A DNA stretch of 64,000 nucleotides from positions 44,735,229 to 44,799,228 of the forward strand of contig CM055103.1 in the NCBI GenBank assembly GCA_029204225.1, given 5' to 3'. The stretch comes from Diphasiastrum complanatum (Eukaryota; Streptophyta; Lycopodiopsida; Lycopodiales; Lycopodiaceae). Within the stretch, counting starts at the first letter, position 1, and every line of letters begins with the position of its first letter. The position numbers and the translations under genes were made by a program. The notes beneath the pieces are model-generated. The model saw nothing but the letters and a program-made list of their open reading frames with translations. It searched no databases and had not been told where the DNA came from. Positions 1 to 11,232 of the stretch are shown here, piece by piece.

Positions 1-2
1 AG

Positions 3-460
3 ATTGAATCCTATAGTGATGCAAGTTGGGCATCCTTGAAAGATGATAGTAAAAGCATCTCAGGAGGATGCACGATAGCAGCCAATGAAGTTGTTATCTG
101 GATCAGTAGAAAGCAGAAAATAACTACCCAATCATCTTGTGAGGCTGAATATGTCGTTGTAGCCAAAATGGCCAACAAGCTGACATGGCTCAGACAGTTC
201 CTAGGTGGACTAGGACTGAACACTGATGAACCGTTGATCCTACACATGGACAACACCTCCGCTATTCATCTGACAAGCCATCAAGTATCACTTGATCAAG
301 GATTTGGTTGAGAAGGACGAGCTGAAGACCCGTTGCCTTCATACCGACAAAGCATATGGTAGCTGATATCTTTACAAAGGCATTGGAAAAGGCAATGTTT
401 GAAAGGCAGAGAGCCAGCTTAGGAATCAGGAAAATACACGGTTTAAGAGGGAGATGAAAA
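3..460 (+). pseudogene. Ty1-copia RNase H, 3' end of pol (partial, frameshifted)
   Basis: The reading frame opens at base 3 and is cut by the window edge. It reads as the end of a copia RNase H: SDASW, then a SCEAEY motif near 135-155, and WLRQFL. Around 285 the frame shifts, and the terminal ADIFTKAL motif is found in another frame near 365-385. A purine-rich stretch at about 446-459 could be the polypurine tract before a 3' LTR. This is the tail of a dead plus-strand copia element whose body lies outside the window. Confidence 0.8.
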
Positions 461-808
461 AACATTGAGTTTCTATTTTAAAGCCTTAGTATTTTTTCTT
501 GTATTTTTAGATTGTTGCATATTTGAACTGTTTTTTGCACAGTGCATATATTTCGCATTTTTTGCATTTTGATAAAAAGACGATAGTAGGCCTAAAATGA
601 CCCAAGATTTTGTTTTCAGCCAACCTTCAGCTTTTTCGGCTTTTTCACCACATACTCAGAAGGCTGACACTTCAGGTTAGGCCGACACTCCAGGGTGAGG
701 ATGAACTATCGGCTCAAGCATGAATTTTTTTTTTTCAAACTACCACGCTCCACCGCCGCCATGCAACGTCAACAGAATTGTACTTAAACGGATGCTTAGC
801 TTAAACTT
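461..808. other. Unassigned AT-rich sequence, possibly LTR remnant
   Basis: No coding region is visible. It follows directly on the copia RNase H end, so it may be the decayed 3' LTR of that element, but no second LTR copy is in the window to prove this. It contains an 11-base poly-T run near 726. Confidence 0.4.
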
Positions 809-1162
809 TGTTGGGGGTATTCCCGACATATTGTAAATAAATAATATCGACCAATAAAATGTGTTGCAAGGGCATGGCATCCTGCGCGTATAAGCCCATG
901 GCCCAATGAGCACGCAAGTTGACTTGTAAAAAAAATAATAGACTTGGGTCCCATTGTAATTAAAATAAAACTTGAGGTCCAAAGTCAATTTAAAACTTAG
1001 AGTTTACTTTTGTAGAGTTGGGTCCAATTTTGGACTCACATAAATCTTGTGATTTTTATTGTACTTTTTGTGGACCCTTGGATCAAGTTGGGTCCAAGAT
1101 GAATGGTTAGGATCTATGTGAATATTAGCCAATAGCATTTTGGGGCAAGGGCCTTCCCCATT

Positions 1163-1170
1163 TATAAAAA
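1163..1170 (+). promoter_or_regulatory. TATA box of LTR A
   Basis: TATAAAAA in GC-richer surroundings inside the LTR, upstream of the CT-rich stretch. Homology with copy B stops exactly here and resumes only after the primer site. Confidence 0.55.
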
Positions 1171-1277
1171 GACACCATTTGTACTCTAATTTCATGCTTA
1201 ATGAGAAGGAGAAAACTCTACCATTAGCAAGCATAAGGAGCATTTGAGCTAACCTCCACTCTCACTCTCTCACTCTC

Positions 1278-1385
<108 letters not shown>

Positions 1386-1595
1386 TCTCAATCTCTTCTA
1401 TCCTTCTCTTCTCTTTCACCAACAATCATGATGAAGGTAGTTTAGGGGTGTGTAGTATTAGTGGTGGTAGTGTTAGGGAAGAAGTAGAGAACTAACTAAA
1501 AGTAGCATCTATTCAAAGTTAGGTGCCTATCTAGTGTTCTAATCCTTGTTGACAGGCGGGGGGGCTACTACTACACAAGATCTTCGACCCTACAG

Positions 1596-1613
1596 TGGTG
1601 CTGATGTCGGGGA
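1596..1613 (+). other. Degenerate tRNA-Asp-type primer-binding site of gypsy A
   Basis: TGGTGCTGATGTCGGGGA matches the primer site TGGCGCCGTTGCCGGGGA seen on the minus strand at 33063-33080, with four differences, three of them C-to-T. It sits two bases after the end of the proposed LTR. This primer type is usual for Tat/Athila/Ogre-like gypsy elements. Confidence 0.65.
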
Positions 1614-2813
1614 TAGGTTTCCACTAACTAGCATAGTTGCATTTTAGCTATTTCTTGCTTTTTGGAGTAGTTTGAGGTAGATTTTTGGCTGTTTAGAGTT
1701 ATTTTTCTATATTTTTTTGTGTTTGGACTGTTCACAGCTAGAGGAGGAGGTGTGAGAGGGTAGAGGAGGCCTTGAATAGCCTCTAAGGGCTTGAAATCCA
1801 AACCAACCAGCAAAAAACCCAAAAAAATAGACCAATATGTATTTTGGAGGAAAAAAGAGCCAAATTTTCCATCAGATTTTGTTTTCTCCAAAACCAGTGA
1901 GAGTTAACCCTTGCATGATTGGCAGTAGCTCTAGGGTCTGTCCCAGACCTGCATAGAAGCTTGCGAGAGTTGGTTCCAAGCTGATTGCAGAAATCAGAGA
2001 AAAATCATAAAAAATTCAAAAAACTCTTGAAAAATCCAAAAAAATGCAAACCTTCACCAGAACTCTTGCAAAACCCTCTGAAGTTTCATCTCAGTGAGAC
2101 CAGGACACAAAGAAGCTTGTGAGAGTTAGTTCAATGTCTAAGTGTCTGTGCAAGAGTTTCTAGAGAAAAAAAGACGGAAAAGTACCAAAGAACCCTCGCA
2201 GACACTAAAATTTTCAGTTCTACTGGGCAAGAACTCTAGCAGAGAATTCTGAAATTCCATCTTAGTGAGACCAGGACACAGAAGAGCCTACGAGAGTTAG
2301 TTTGATTCCAGTGAGTAGAGAATTGGGTTTAAGTGCAAAAGAAATCACTAAAAAGTAAAAATCTAGCAAATCCTTCTAGAAAGAACTCTCACAGACCATT
2401 TCAATTGATTCAGAATGTCAATTTCCATCAGTGATGAAGCCTGCGAGAGTTAATACAGAGATTTGGTGAAGATCAAGCCAAAATAGTGGTTTCAAACCCT
2501 CGCATACAGTGAAATTTTCACTTAGTGCAAGAGTTAACTCTCGTAGAGAATTTCAGAGTCAGATCTGAACCAGATTCAACTAATGTGACCTTGCGAGAGT
2601 TACTTCCCCAAGATCTGAGAGATATCAAGATTTTATATCTGCAAAACAGCTAAAGAACCCTCGCACAAGGGAACCCTTGTAGACTAGATCAGCAGAAAGA
2701 TCTACACCAGATCCAGCTAATGTCAAAATCTCAGGACAATCAATGCACGGAGTAAAAAGTTATCAAGGAAAAACCATCGTACAAGGCCTAAATATCACTT
2801 TCGGCCAATCAGA
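1614..2813 (+). other. Untranslated leader of gypsy A with a recurring GCGAGAGTT motif
   Basis: There is no long open frame. A ten-base motif, TGCGAGAGTT, and its reverse complement form AACTCTCGCA or AACCCTCGCA recur with small changes about 15 times between 1897 and 2681 (for example 1962, 2061, 2119, 2149, 2191, 2289, 2383, 2442, 2495, 2526, 2535, 2592, 2656). The same kind of leader is found inverted at 35132-36320 (copy B) and in part at 26570-27245. Confidence 0.7.
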
Positions 2814-4640
2814 TTGATTAGATCCTTAAGATCTAGACTACACTCCATTGTACAAGCAAAATCCAGCTTCCTTGGACCCCACCATTGGATGAATCTGAGA
2901 TCTGGACGATCAGTAGCAAGGAGGACAACAAATCAAGCACCACACCTTCCCAGAATAGCAACTATGCAACAAGAGATAGAACCAGTTAGCGCCAATTGAT
3001 CCAATGGGCCAACCCGTATCTGTCGTTCCCTCGGATGGAGATACCAAAATACAACGGATCATCAAATCCCATCCACTTCCTCCAGATCTACGAGCAAGTT
3101 TGCGAAATCTATGGCAAATGGACACTTGCAGAAAAGTTGATGTTGTTCCCCATGTCCTTATTAGTGGTAGATTGGTTTTTCAACCTATCAAAGGAAGAGA
3201 ATTCCACCTGGGAAGCAGTTAAAGTGGCTCTCATCACGCGCTTTAAACCAAGGAAGTTCCTAGAAGACCCGTTTCTCCTGTCCATCAAGGTGAAGATGGG
3301 AAAAAGAGAAAGGGTCAGGGACTATATTGAACGGGTCAAACATCTATGATCCGAGTGCAGTGCAACCCTAACTCCCGATCATGCGGTGATCATGTAGTTT
3401 CTAGCAGGACTACCACGGAGCATAAGAAGAGAACTGAAATGACAGGAGCAGTACACTACTTTGTAAGAAGCTATGGAGGATGTCATCCGGAAAGAGAATG
3501 AGGAACCAGACGACGAATATTCATCCACCCATACTCCTACTCCCTTGATAGCATAATCATCATCAAATGCTTTCGCTCTATCCATAGAACTGCTATTGGA
3601 TCAAATGACAAAATTACACAAACAGCAAATGGAGCAACTTACGGCGTACTTTGATCAGAAACTGAAATCCTTACAAGGAGCTGTAGCTGCAACGCCGCAT
3701 CTACCGGAACCAAACCAGCTACAATATCTCCGACGTGAGAATGTATGGTGTTTAGTATGCACACAAAACCATATATAAACGAGTGTCCATATCTGAGACT
3801 GACACATAGATTTTGCCATCTGTGCAATGCAACATCGCATGATACGACATTTTGCCCGTTTAACCCCCAGATTGTTTAGCGGAAGAGAAGTCCTTATCAG
3901 ACTTCTTATCCATATCATCAAGGGGCACCAAATCGGCACGAAGGTATGGCGCACGAATCAGCAACAGCGTATGGCCTTACCTACACCACCGGGGCCAGCC
4001 AATGAACAAATGGCCCATGTGAACTTGACAACAACAGAACTAGAGATGCCAGTACCACTCAACATGAGCAGTAGCAATGGCATGGACCGGATGAACCATT
4101 TATGGATCCTGCCATAAATGAATATATTGCGGCCTATGCAGCACCAACTCAGCATCAAGGTGAAAGAAATCACGGCTGCTACGAATGTGGCAAAGGACAC
4201 AGAATTGTAGAATGTCCTTACAAAGGACAATATACATCCTTCTGCCAAGAAGGTCATTATGGACACTGCTACAAGAATTGTCCATTCAGACCCGAAACTA
4301 GTGCACCACTAAATTTCATTGCAATACCATTGACAGCAATTTCAGCGGGGATGCCAATGGAAGGGCAACATTTCCATGCCCCTGTGTTAGCCATTACGTG
4401 AGCACAGAAGAGGAAGGAAGTGGCTCCCTCACCACCGCCACTGGTCACCGATGACCAACCCTCAACTTCAGCGCCATATCCGAATGTGAGGGAAGAAAGA
4501 AGATAGTACCAGAAGATATGACACTGGGTACAAAGAGCACAAGCGGAGGAAAAAGAGCAAGAAAAGGACAACCCTACAAAACCTCCAGCTGATGGCGAAC
4601 GAGAACCACAAACGAGCTCACCATTGTCACATTTGGGATG
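2814..4640 (+). pseudogene. Gag of gypsy copy A (broken)
   Basis: Retroelement capsid-type Gag. A conserved start region reads MNLRSGRS at 2890. The capsid core is in the frame of 2996-3349, with EIPKYNGSS, WFFNL, RFKPRKFLEDPF and RVRDYIERVKHL. The frame then breaks several times. A zinc knuckle pair lies at about 3745-3850 (CLVCTQNH...), interrupted by a one-base loss. A second pair lies at about 4160-4280: CYECGKGHRIVEC, then a degenerate knuckle ending GHCYKNC. Lysine/proline-rich Gag sequence continues to about 4640. It aligns throughout with the minus-strand copy B (33781-35131), so the identity as Gag of this family is firm. It is a pseudogene with at least five stops or shifts. Confidence 0.85.
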
Positions 4641-5126
4641 AATATGATCAGCATAGCATGGCTGTCAGCGACCTTTGAGTAGAATCTTGAAAATGGTCAA
4701 ATTGTTCAAACTTTTTGTAAATAGATTGGACTTCCATGTGAATGAGTTATGAATCACACATGTCAAAATACCATTCACACGTGTGGATAAGCTTCTAGAA
4801 GATAAGATAGGAAGATTGCACTAGATCCTATTTTATAGGAAATATTCCTATAAATGTGGAAGACTAGCTTTTTTGTTTTCTAGCCAAAGAGAATAGTCAA
4901 CTTTGGGAAATGAGCACATATGGCTCCCATTGGTGGATCTGGATGACTAGACACTCTTCACACGTGTGAAGGCCTGCTGGACAATACACAGCTCGTGGAT
5001 GTACTTGATCTATAAAGAGATCAACCAAATCAATAACAAGTTGATGTGACATTGGCAAATTCTAGTTTTTTTTCCATATTTGTCTTGAGTTTTGATGAAT
5101 GAAATGCATTTGTAAGTTAATGTACT
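4641..5126. promoter_or_regulatory. Promoter-like spacer with G-box palindromes
   Basis: No coding region. The palindrome CACACGTGTG occurs at 4776 and 4959 (and again at 5164 just beyond), and TATAAAGA at about 5011. These G-box/ABRE-core palindromes and the TATA sequence suggest part of an LTR promoter, but no partner repeat fixes the ends. Confidence 0.35.
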
Positions 5127-5465
5127 TTACTCTCTATAAACAGGCCGTATAGGTACTGTCCTCCACACGTGTGAGGCCGCCCATCCATGTATTTGATCAT
5201 TTGATCCATTGCTCTTGCTTAAATCATAGTGTAAAGCATCTAGTACTATAACTATTGGCGATACCCATTCAGTGTGCTCAATTTCATAAATGAAATCTGC
5301 ATCTAACAGCTTCTGCAATTCTTGCTTGATCAGCTCCGTGTAGTTCGGGTGGCAACGGTAGTATCAATTCACCTTAGGGACTGCTCCATCCACCAAGGGT
5401 ATGGTGTGTTGGACTACTGTTGGTGGAATGCCCTTCAGATCACTGTAATTCCAAGCAAATGGGAA
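5127..5465 (-). pseudogene. Gypsy reverse transcriptase N-terminal fragment, Tat/Athila-like type
   Basis: Read on the minus strand from about 5465, the frame gives FAWNYSDLKGIPP and a proline-rich stretch. It then gives ELIKQELQKLLDADFIY and EWVSPIVIV, the usual N-terminal reverse transcriptase signature of non-chromovirus gypsy elements. One stop lies near 5368. It joins abruptly at about 5465 to the RNase H end of element F, whose own reverse transcriptase is of a different type. It is therefore a separate fragment fused to F. Confidence 0.7.
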
Positions 5466-6668
5466 TCTGATTCATATTTTTCTCTCAGTGAAAGATATAG
5501 ATTTGTAGAAATCTGGGTGAATGACAACTCGTTTAGTTCACCGATCCAACTAAGAGCATTTGCAACGTGATTAGAGCTGCCTCTTATGTAACAGATTTCA
5601 TGATCAAATTCTTGCATCAATTCAACCCATCGAGCTTTTCTCCCTCGAAGATCATGTTGATTACAAAAATACTTAAGAGGCTGGGGATCCGTATACACTA
5701 GAAACTTACTACCATACAAGTAGTGTCTCCAGGTTTTAAGTGCATGGATTACAACAAACAATTCCTTTTCCTGGATAGTATAACGCAACTGAGGACCAGT
5801 GAATTTTTTGCTCTCAAACGCTAGTAGCCTGTCCATTTGTAATAGAACCGTTCCAACTGCAACATCACTTGCATCCATTCTCACGACGTAAGGTAAATCT
5901 GGATTTGCAATTTGTAACACGGGAGCTGAAACAATCATTGTTTTAAGTTTCTCAAAACATTGATTCAATTCCTCGTTCCAAACAACAGGTGGACTAGATT
6001 GATTCCTCTGTTTTCTTTTTAATAACAATTCCTTTTGTCAGATTATTAAGCGGTGCTGCTAACTTAGCATAATCCTCAATAAATCTCTTAAAGAAAAGTG
6101 TAAAACCTAAAAAAGACTTTACTTGTCTCACAGTTCCCGGAATTGGCCACTCAATGACAATTTTGATTTTATCCTCATCAATTTTGATCCCATTTACTGT
6201 GATCTTATGATCGAGATAAAGCAACTCTTGCTTATTTAGCCTAGAGTAACTCCCGACGGAGTTTCATCAAGACGATTTTTAAGTGTTCTATGTGTTCCAC
6301 CAAGGATTTACTGTAAATGAGAATGTCGTCTAAGAATACAACCACAAACTTCCCCAAATATGGATGAAATAAATCATTCATCATTTGCTGGGACGTTGCT
6401 GGAGCATTCGTTAATCCAAATGGCAACACTAGAAATTCATAATGACCAAATCTAGAACAAAATCCTGTCTTTTGGACATCTTCCGACTTAATTCTTATTT
6501 GATGGTACCCTGTCCTGAGATCTATCTTGGTGAAAGACCGTGCTCCACCCAAGCAATCTACAAGATCATCCATCTTGGGTAATGGATATTTATTCTTTAT
6601 AGTCACTTTATTAAGCCCCTTGTAATTCACACACATCTGGAAACCTCTACCTTTCTTCGCTTGCATTA
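5466..6668 (-). pseudogene. Reverse transcriptase-RNase H of gypsy element F, left part
   Basis: Minus-strand frames give the reverse transcriptase palm ([64 protein letters not shown]) in 6241-6687. The thumb and connection are in 5994-6224. RNase H is in 5435-6028 (RMDASDVAVGTVL, YTIQEKELFVVIHALKTWRHYL, SSNHVANALSWI). The catalytic VFLDD is intact, but the frames are separated by shifts near 6020 and 6235. The gene is cut at 6668 by the foldback transposon and continues beyond it at 8497. Confidence 0.85.
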
Positions 6669-8496
6669 GGGCCCTTTTTGGACTCAAAAAGGGCCTCTTC
6701 CTTGCCTAAACAGGTTTGTTAATCATAATTAGTTTAGTGTTAATCAATCCTACGTGGCACTTTTACCTTGGGTTACCACATAGGGTGAGCAAGAGTTAAG
6801 GGCTAAATATAGGTCCCATCATCCATAGACTTTTGTAGGTACTTTGTAAGGCAAGACTAGCATATCCATTGTTTTGGTTCCAATAGGACAACAGCTAGGG
6901 CTCTAGGTGGGACATAGACTTGCAGGCCTCATTTAATGCCCAAGTACATTTCAAATTTGAAAATTGCTTATGAATTTTAATCAACCCACTTTTGTGTCCC
7001 CCTTCACATTCAAACTAAGACTACCTCACTTTCATTAGTCTTTCACATACCAAATAAGTTATTTTTTTCAGATGGATATTATTTTTTTCAAAATTGGCCT
7101 TCAGGTTATATTTTCATTTCACCATGGATTTAGTTTGTTTGACCTCATAACCTCAAAAAAGGTGTTTATAAGTCAATTTGTTTTTATTAGTTTGCAAACA
7201 AAAATATATCCCGGAAGCCAGTTTTTCGTTTTTTTTGGCCCGAAATCGTGATTTTTGGCCATTTCACTTCATCAGAAGGCTAAAAATTGCGTTTCGAACC
7301 AAATTGTTTTTTTTCAAAATCACGGTAAGGTGCGATTTTGGGCCGTTTGACTGTGATTTTGGGCCATTTGACTTGGTCAAACGGCCCAAAATCGTGCCTT
7401 ACCGTGATTTTGAATTTTTTTTTTTTTGTCCAAAAGGCAATTTTTGGCCTTCTGATGAAGTGAAACGGCCAAAAATCGAGATTTTGGGCCAAAAAAAAAT
7501 GAAAAATTGGCTTCCGAGATATATTTCTGTTTGCAAACTAATAAAAACAAATTGACTTATACACCTTTTTAGAGGTTCTGAGGTCAAACAGACTAAATCC
7601 ATAGCGAAACAAAAATGTATCTCTCGGAGGCCAGTTTTTCATTTTTTTTTGGCCCGAAATCGCGATTTTTGGCCGTTTCAATTCATCAGAAAGCCAAAAA
7701 TTGCGTTTCGGACCAAATTTTTTTTTTTTCAAAATCACGGTAAGGTGCAATTTTGGGCCGTTTGACTTGGTCAAATGGCCCAAAATCACACCTTACCGTG
7801 ATTTTGAATTTTTTTTTTTTTGGTTCAAAACGCAATTTTTGGCCTTCTAATGAAGCAAAACGGCCAAAAATCGCGATTCGGGCCAAAAAAAGAAAATGAA
7901 AAACTGGCCTCTAGGATATATTTCTGCTTGTAAACTAATAAAAACAAATTGACTTATAAACACTTTTTTTGAGGTTCTGAGGTCAAACAGACTAAATCCA
8001 TTGCGAAATGAAAATGTATTCCAAAGGTCAATTTTGAAAAAAAAATGATATCCATCTGAAAAAAATAAATTATTTGGTATGTGAAAGACTAATGAAAGTG
8101 AGGTAGTCTTAGTTTGAATGTGAAGGGAGACACAAAAGTGGGTTGATTAAAATTCATAAGCAAGTTTCAAATTTGAAATGTACTTGGGCATTAAATGAGG
8201 CTTGCAAGTCTATTTCTCACCTAGAGCACTAGCTGTTGTCCTATTGTTGGCTACTAGGTACTGTGTGTAGCTATTGTTGGTTACTATGTACTTTCAAGTG
8301 TATCCATGTAAGATTAATGTAGGGTTAATGCTAGAGGTGTACTTTGTGGGCCCACACTTGATTTAATCTACACCATTGAATCTGCCATGTCATATGGACC
8401 ATTCCTGCTCAATTGTCACACTTTTATTGGTACACGTGTCGTCATTAACGCTAATCCAGATTAGTGAAGAGGCCCTTTTTGATTCAAAAAAGGCCC
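6669..8496. mobile_element. Foldback-type non-autonomous DNA transposon
   Basis: The ends are GGGCCCTTTTTGGACTC... and its inverse, each end being itself a small hairpin (GGGCCCTTTTTG...CAAAAAGGGCC). TA flanks both sides (6667-6668 and 8497-8498). Inside, 6890-7125 pairs with about 7990-8240 as long inverted arms. Between them lie two successive palindromes centred near 7375 and 7770, whose cores both read GGGCCRTTTGACTTGGTCAAA. There is no transposase; open frames inside are by-products of the palindromes. It interrupts the reverse transcriptase gene of F. The TA flanks would fit a TA or TWA target duplication; the superfamily (Harbinger-like, mariner-like or other) is not settled. Confidence 0.8.
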
Positions 8497-9226
8497 TAAT
8501 GAAGAAGAACAGGAGCGCCCCATGGTGATTTTTTTTTGTATATGTCCCATCCTCAAATAGTTCTCTATTTGATTTGAAATCTCTGTCTCCTCTTCCTAAG
8601 AGAACCTATAAGGTTGTCTAGAGACAGGTTGACTTTCTGGAATTAACTCAATCATGTGGTCTACTTACCTAGACGGTTGTAAACAATCAGGTAATTCAGA
8701 TGAAAAAACATCCATAAATTCATTTATGATCTGTTCTTTTAGTGCTTATTTATGATCTAAATTTACTGAGAGCAACTACGAAAGCCTTCTTGAAAACTTC
8801 CGCAAACGCCTTCCAAGTAGTTGGCTTCACCAATAAATCTCGCCACCACGATGACGCTTTGTCGCGTAAAAACAGCACGACACTTTCAATTTTCTTCTTA
8901 TCAGGAACACCGTGCAGATTGAAGTAACGACTCCACTTGGCCAGCCAGTCCTCGATGACCTCTGGTTTCTTCTCCTTCTTCTCTCCCGCATAAACCTCCA
9001 GTTGAAAACCGAAATTGAACGAAGACATCAATTTGACTTGATTCAACATAACCTCCATTTGCTGATCTCTCATCAGATTACGATTATTCATATCATTAAG
9101 CATCGTACTCAACTGTTGACAAATCACCATATAAGATGGCGCACCTGGATTCGCAGCTTGATTTGAAGTTTCTTTGGCCATCTCGATATATCTATCCTGG
9201 AAATTACTAAATTTAGTTAATATCAA
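8497..9226 (-). pseudogene. Gag and reverse transcriptase start of gypsy element F
   Basis: From 9226 down the minus strand, the frame gives a chromovirus-type Gag. Its likely start is MAKETSNQ at 9181, followed by MEVMLNQVKL, EVIEDWLAKWSRYFNLHGVPDKKKIESVVLFL, SSWWRDLL and WKAFAEVFKKAF. It ends at about 8750. Directly after come FMDVFSSELPDCL, HMIELIPESQPVSRQPYR and GAPVLLL, the entry of reverse transcriptase. The Gag C-terminus, zinc knuckle and protease are therefore missing, removed by an internal deletion near 8740. The rest of pol lies at 5466-6668 beyond the foldback insertion. Confidence 0.8.
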
Positions 9227-10922
9227 ATTAACTCATAGTGAAGTACAGTTGACCAAAACCGACTGAAATTGTCTCCAGCATGGTCAAATCACTATTTTTA
9301 GTCAATTTCATAAATATTACAAGAGAGTGAAAAAAAAACTAAAAAATTTGAGTTTTCAACTTTTTAATTAATTTTTTTTATATAAAATTTTTACGTTTTC
9401 AAAAAATTCGTAAAAAACCACTGTTTGTTATTAAACAATCGAAATCAAAAATTCGATTCACTGTTTGATTCTTAATTTTACTACTTCAATGTCCAACAGG
9501 CATGCAAGACATGCGACATTAAACTGATTTCTTACAATTACAAAATTTTTACGTAAAATCGAGTTCTACATAAATTGTCAGCTATAAAATCCAGTTTTGT
9601 ATCTAACAATCAGAGTACATGCGTATGACCATTCAAAACAGATCTAAACTACTAATGCATGTCAGAATCACTCTGAGAATTCACATACAGACATTCCATG
9701 CAAGTACTGTACCTCAAAATAGGAAATTGTCATGCATGCAATTAGAACAATTGGAAATTTTACCAATTTTGCTCACAAAATTGCAAAACTTCAGATGATC
9801 GTATCTTTGGCTACAGGACACCAAATTGGGTGCTGTAAAGCTTAGTATAGAGGGAGACCTAGTGAACAAGACACTTGCCATGTCAGCCTGCCACCTAGGA
9901 TTCACACATGCGAGTTCAGAATAGCCAATTAAACTGTAGGAGGGTGCACTTTTTCAAGGCCAATCATCTCAAAAACTTGCAAACACTCAACTAAGCCTAA
10001 AAGTGATGATCCAAACAGTATAACCAACCAATTGATCTAAACTTGCTGGATTTTAAATTCTATTCTCCATTTTGTGCCAAAATCATGGAAAACAAGCCAA
10101 ATTTGGCCACAAAGAGCCTAGAATCCAAATACATGGGAAGATCCAACATGCAAACTGAATTTCAACTATTCCAAAGTGAATTAACTTGCTGGAAATTTCA
10201 GATCCTTAACTAGTTTTGAGCTACACATGCTAAAACTCCAAAAAAGACACCAAAATTGATTTCCTAGCACAATTCTCCATAAACCACAATGAATTTGAGA
10301 GAGATATGGAACATGCAAATTGAAGTTGGGAAGATCCACCAACTTGCAACCTTGCTCCTCTCCTTGGATGAGAATACTAGTTGAATACCACCAAGCTCCA
10401 ATGAAAAGCACCACCTCTCCAAACTTGTAAGCCTTGCTCTAATCCACTATAAGGGAAGCTCCTTAGATCCTGCTTACAAATCCTAAGCACAAAGGATAAC
10501 ACACTATGGAGAAACCACCCAACCAAGTAGAAGCATCCAATCAATCTCTAGAAGCCTCACCCCCAATCCAAGGAACAAGAAGCATGAATGTAGAGTGAGA
10601 GTCTGGCAATGAATCAAGAACCATGATCAGGAGTAGGGCAAGTCTGGACCCATTATATAGAGCCAAAAGCATCCTGGGCACATAGCCATGCATAGCCCTA
10701 AGTTTCCTATACATAGATTCACCTAGAATAGAGTCCTAAGCACGGACCAATTATTCATAGAATTGCTATTCATAACTCTACACATGCATACACTGTCTCA
10801 TACCTTGTCTAAACTCCATTTAGTGTGTTTTGGGCCTCACAAGGATATTAGTTACTTTCGGGTCACGTCCAATATGACGTGGCATAACTAACAGCTTGTT
10901 TCACTCGAGTACTGTAATGTCA
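9227..10922 (-). repeat. LTR-like repeat R1, probably upstream LTR and leader of element F
   Basis: No coding region. The part 10380-10922, read on the minus strand, matches two plus-strand repeats at 36720-37020 (R2) and about 37790-38290 (R3). Shared landmarks are AGTACTYGAG, GTAACTAATA, TTGTGAGG and TTGGTTGGGTGGTTT. It lies upstream of F gag in the right orientation for a 5' LTR. The inner end (9230 to about 9700) is very AT-rich, and I could not find a primer site there, so the link to F rests on position only. Confidence 0.5.
10652..10659 (-). promoter_or_regulatory. TATA box of repeat R1
   Basis: On the minus strand CTCTATATAATGGG lies about 260 bases inside the proposed LTR start, a usual promoter position. 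Confidence 0.4.
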
Positions 10923-11232
10923 TTGTCGTCAGTTAGGTTATGGAGCCAATGCTGGGAGATATGCTACCTTATTTTCATTGATGTGCTAAAAAATCACTAC
11001 AATAGCAACTAAAATATAACTCTAAAGAATGTTCAAGAGATTTCAAGCTTGAAAGCTTGCAGCGGGTGTAGGGTCGAAGATCTTGCGTAGTATAGCCCTC
11101 CCGCCTGTCAACAAGGATAGAAACCGTGCACTCAAAGTTGTCTCTAAGTAATTGAGGATAAGTCTGATAATAAGCAGCTATGCTGATAAGCAATTGATGA
11201 TCTAATTTCTTAGTATAAATAGTTGTTCATAT
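10923..11232 (-). repeat. Fragment with the end of an A-type LTR
   Basis: Bases about 11067-11130, read on the minus strand, match the last 60 bases of LTR A (about 1535-1594), including TTGTTGACAGGCGGG and AAGATCTTCGACCCTACA. The primer site does not follow. The rest of the stretch is unassigned. Confidence 0.5.

Noticed and set aside
5466-6668. Possible endogenous pararetrovirus reverse transcriptase
   Set aside because: Reverse transcriptase and RNase H are followed by gypsy-type order and a chromovirus-like gag upstream; no movement protein or coat protein features are seen.
7178-7886. Several overlapping open frames with repeated FWPF and DFGPF words on both strands
   Set aside because: They are translations of the two palindromes of the foldback element; the same words come from both arms and both strands, which a real gene would not do.
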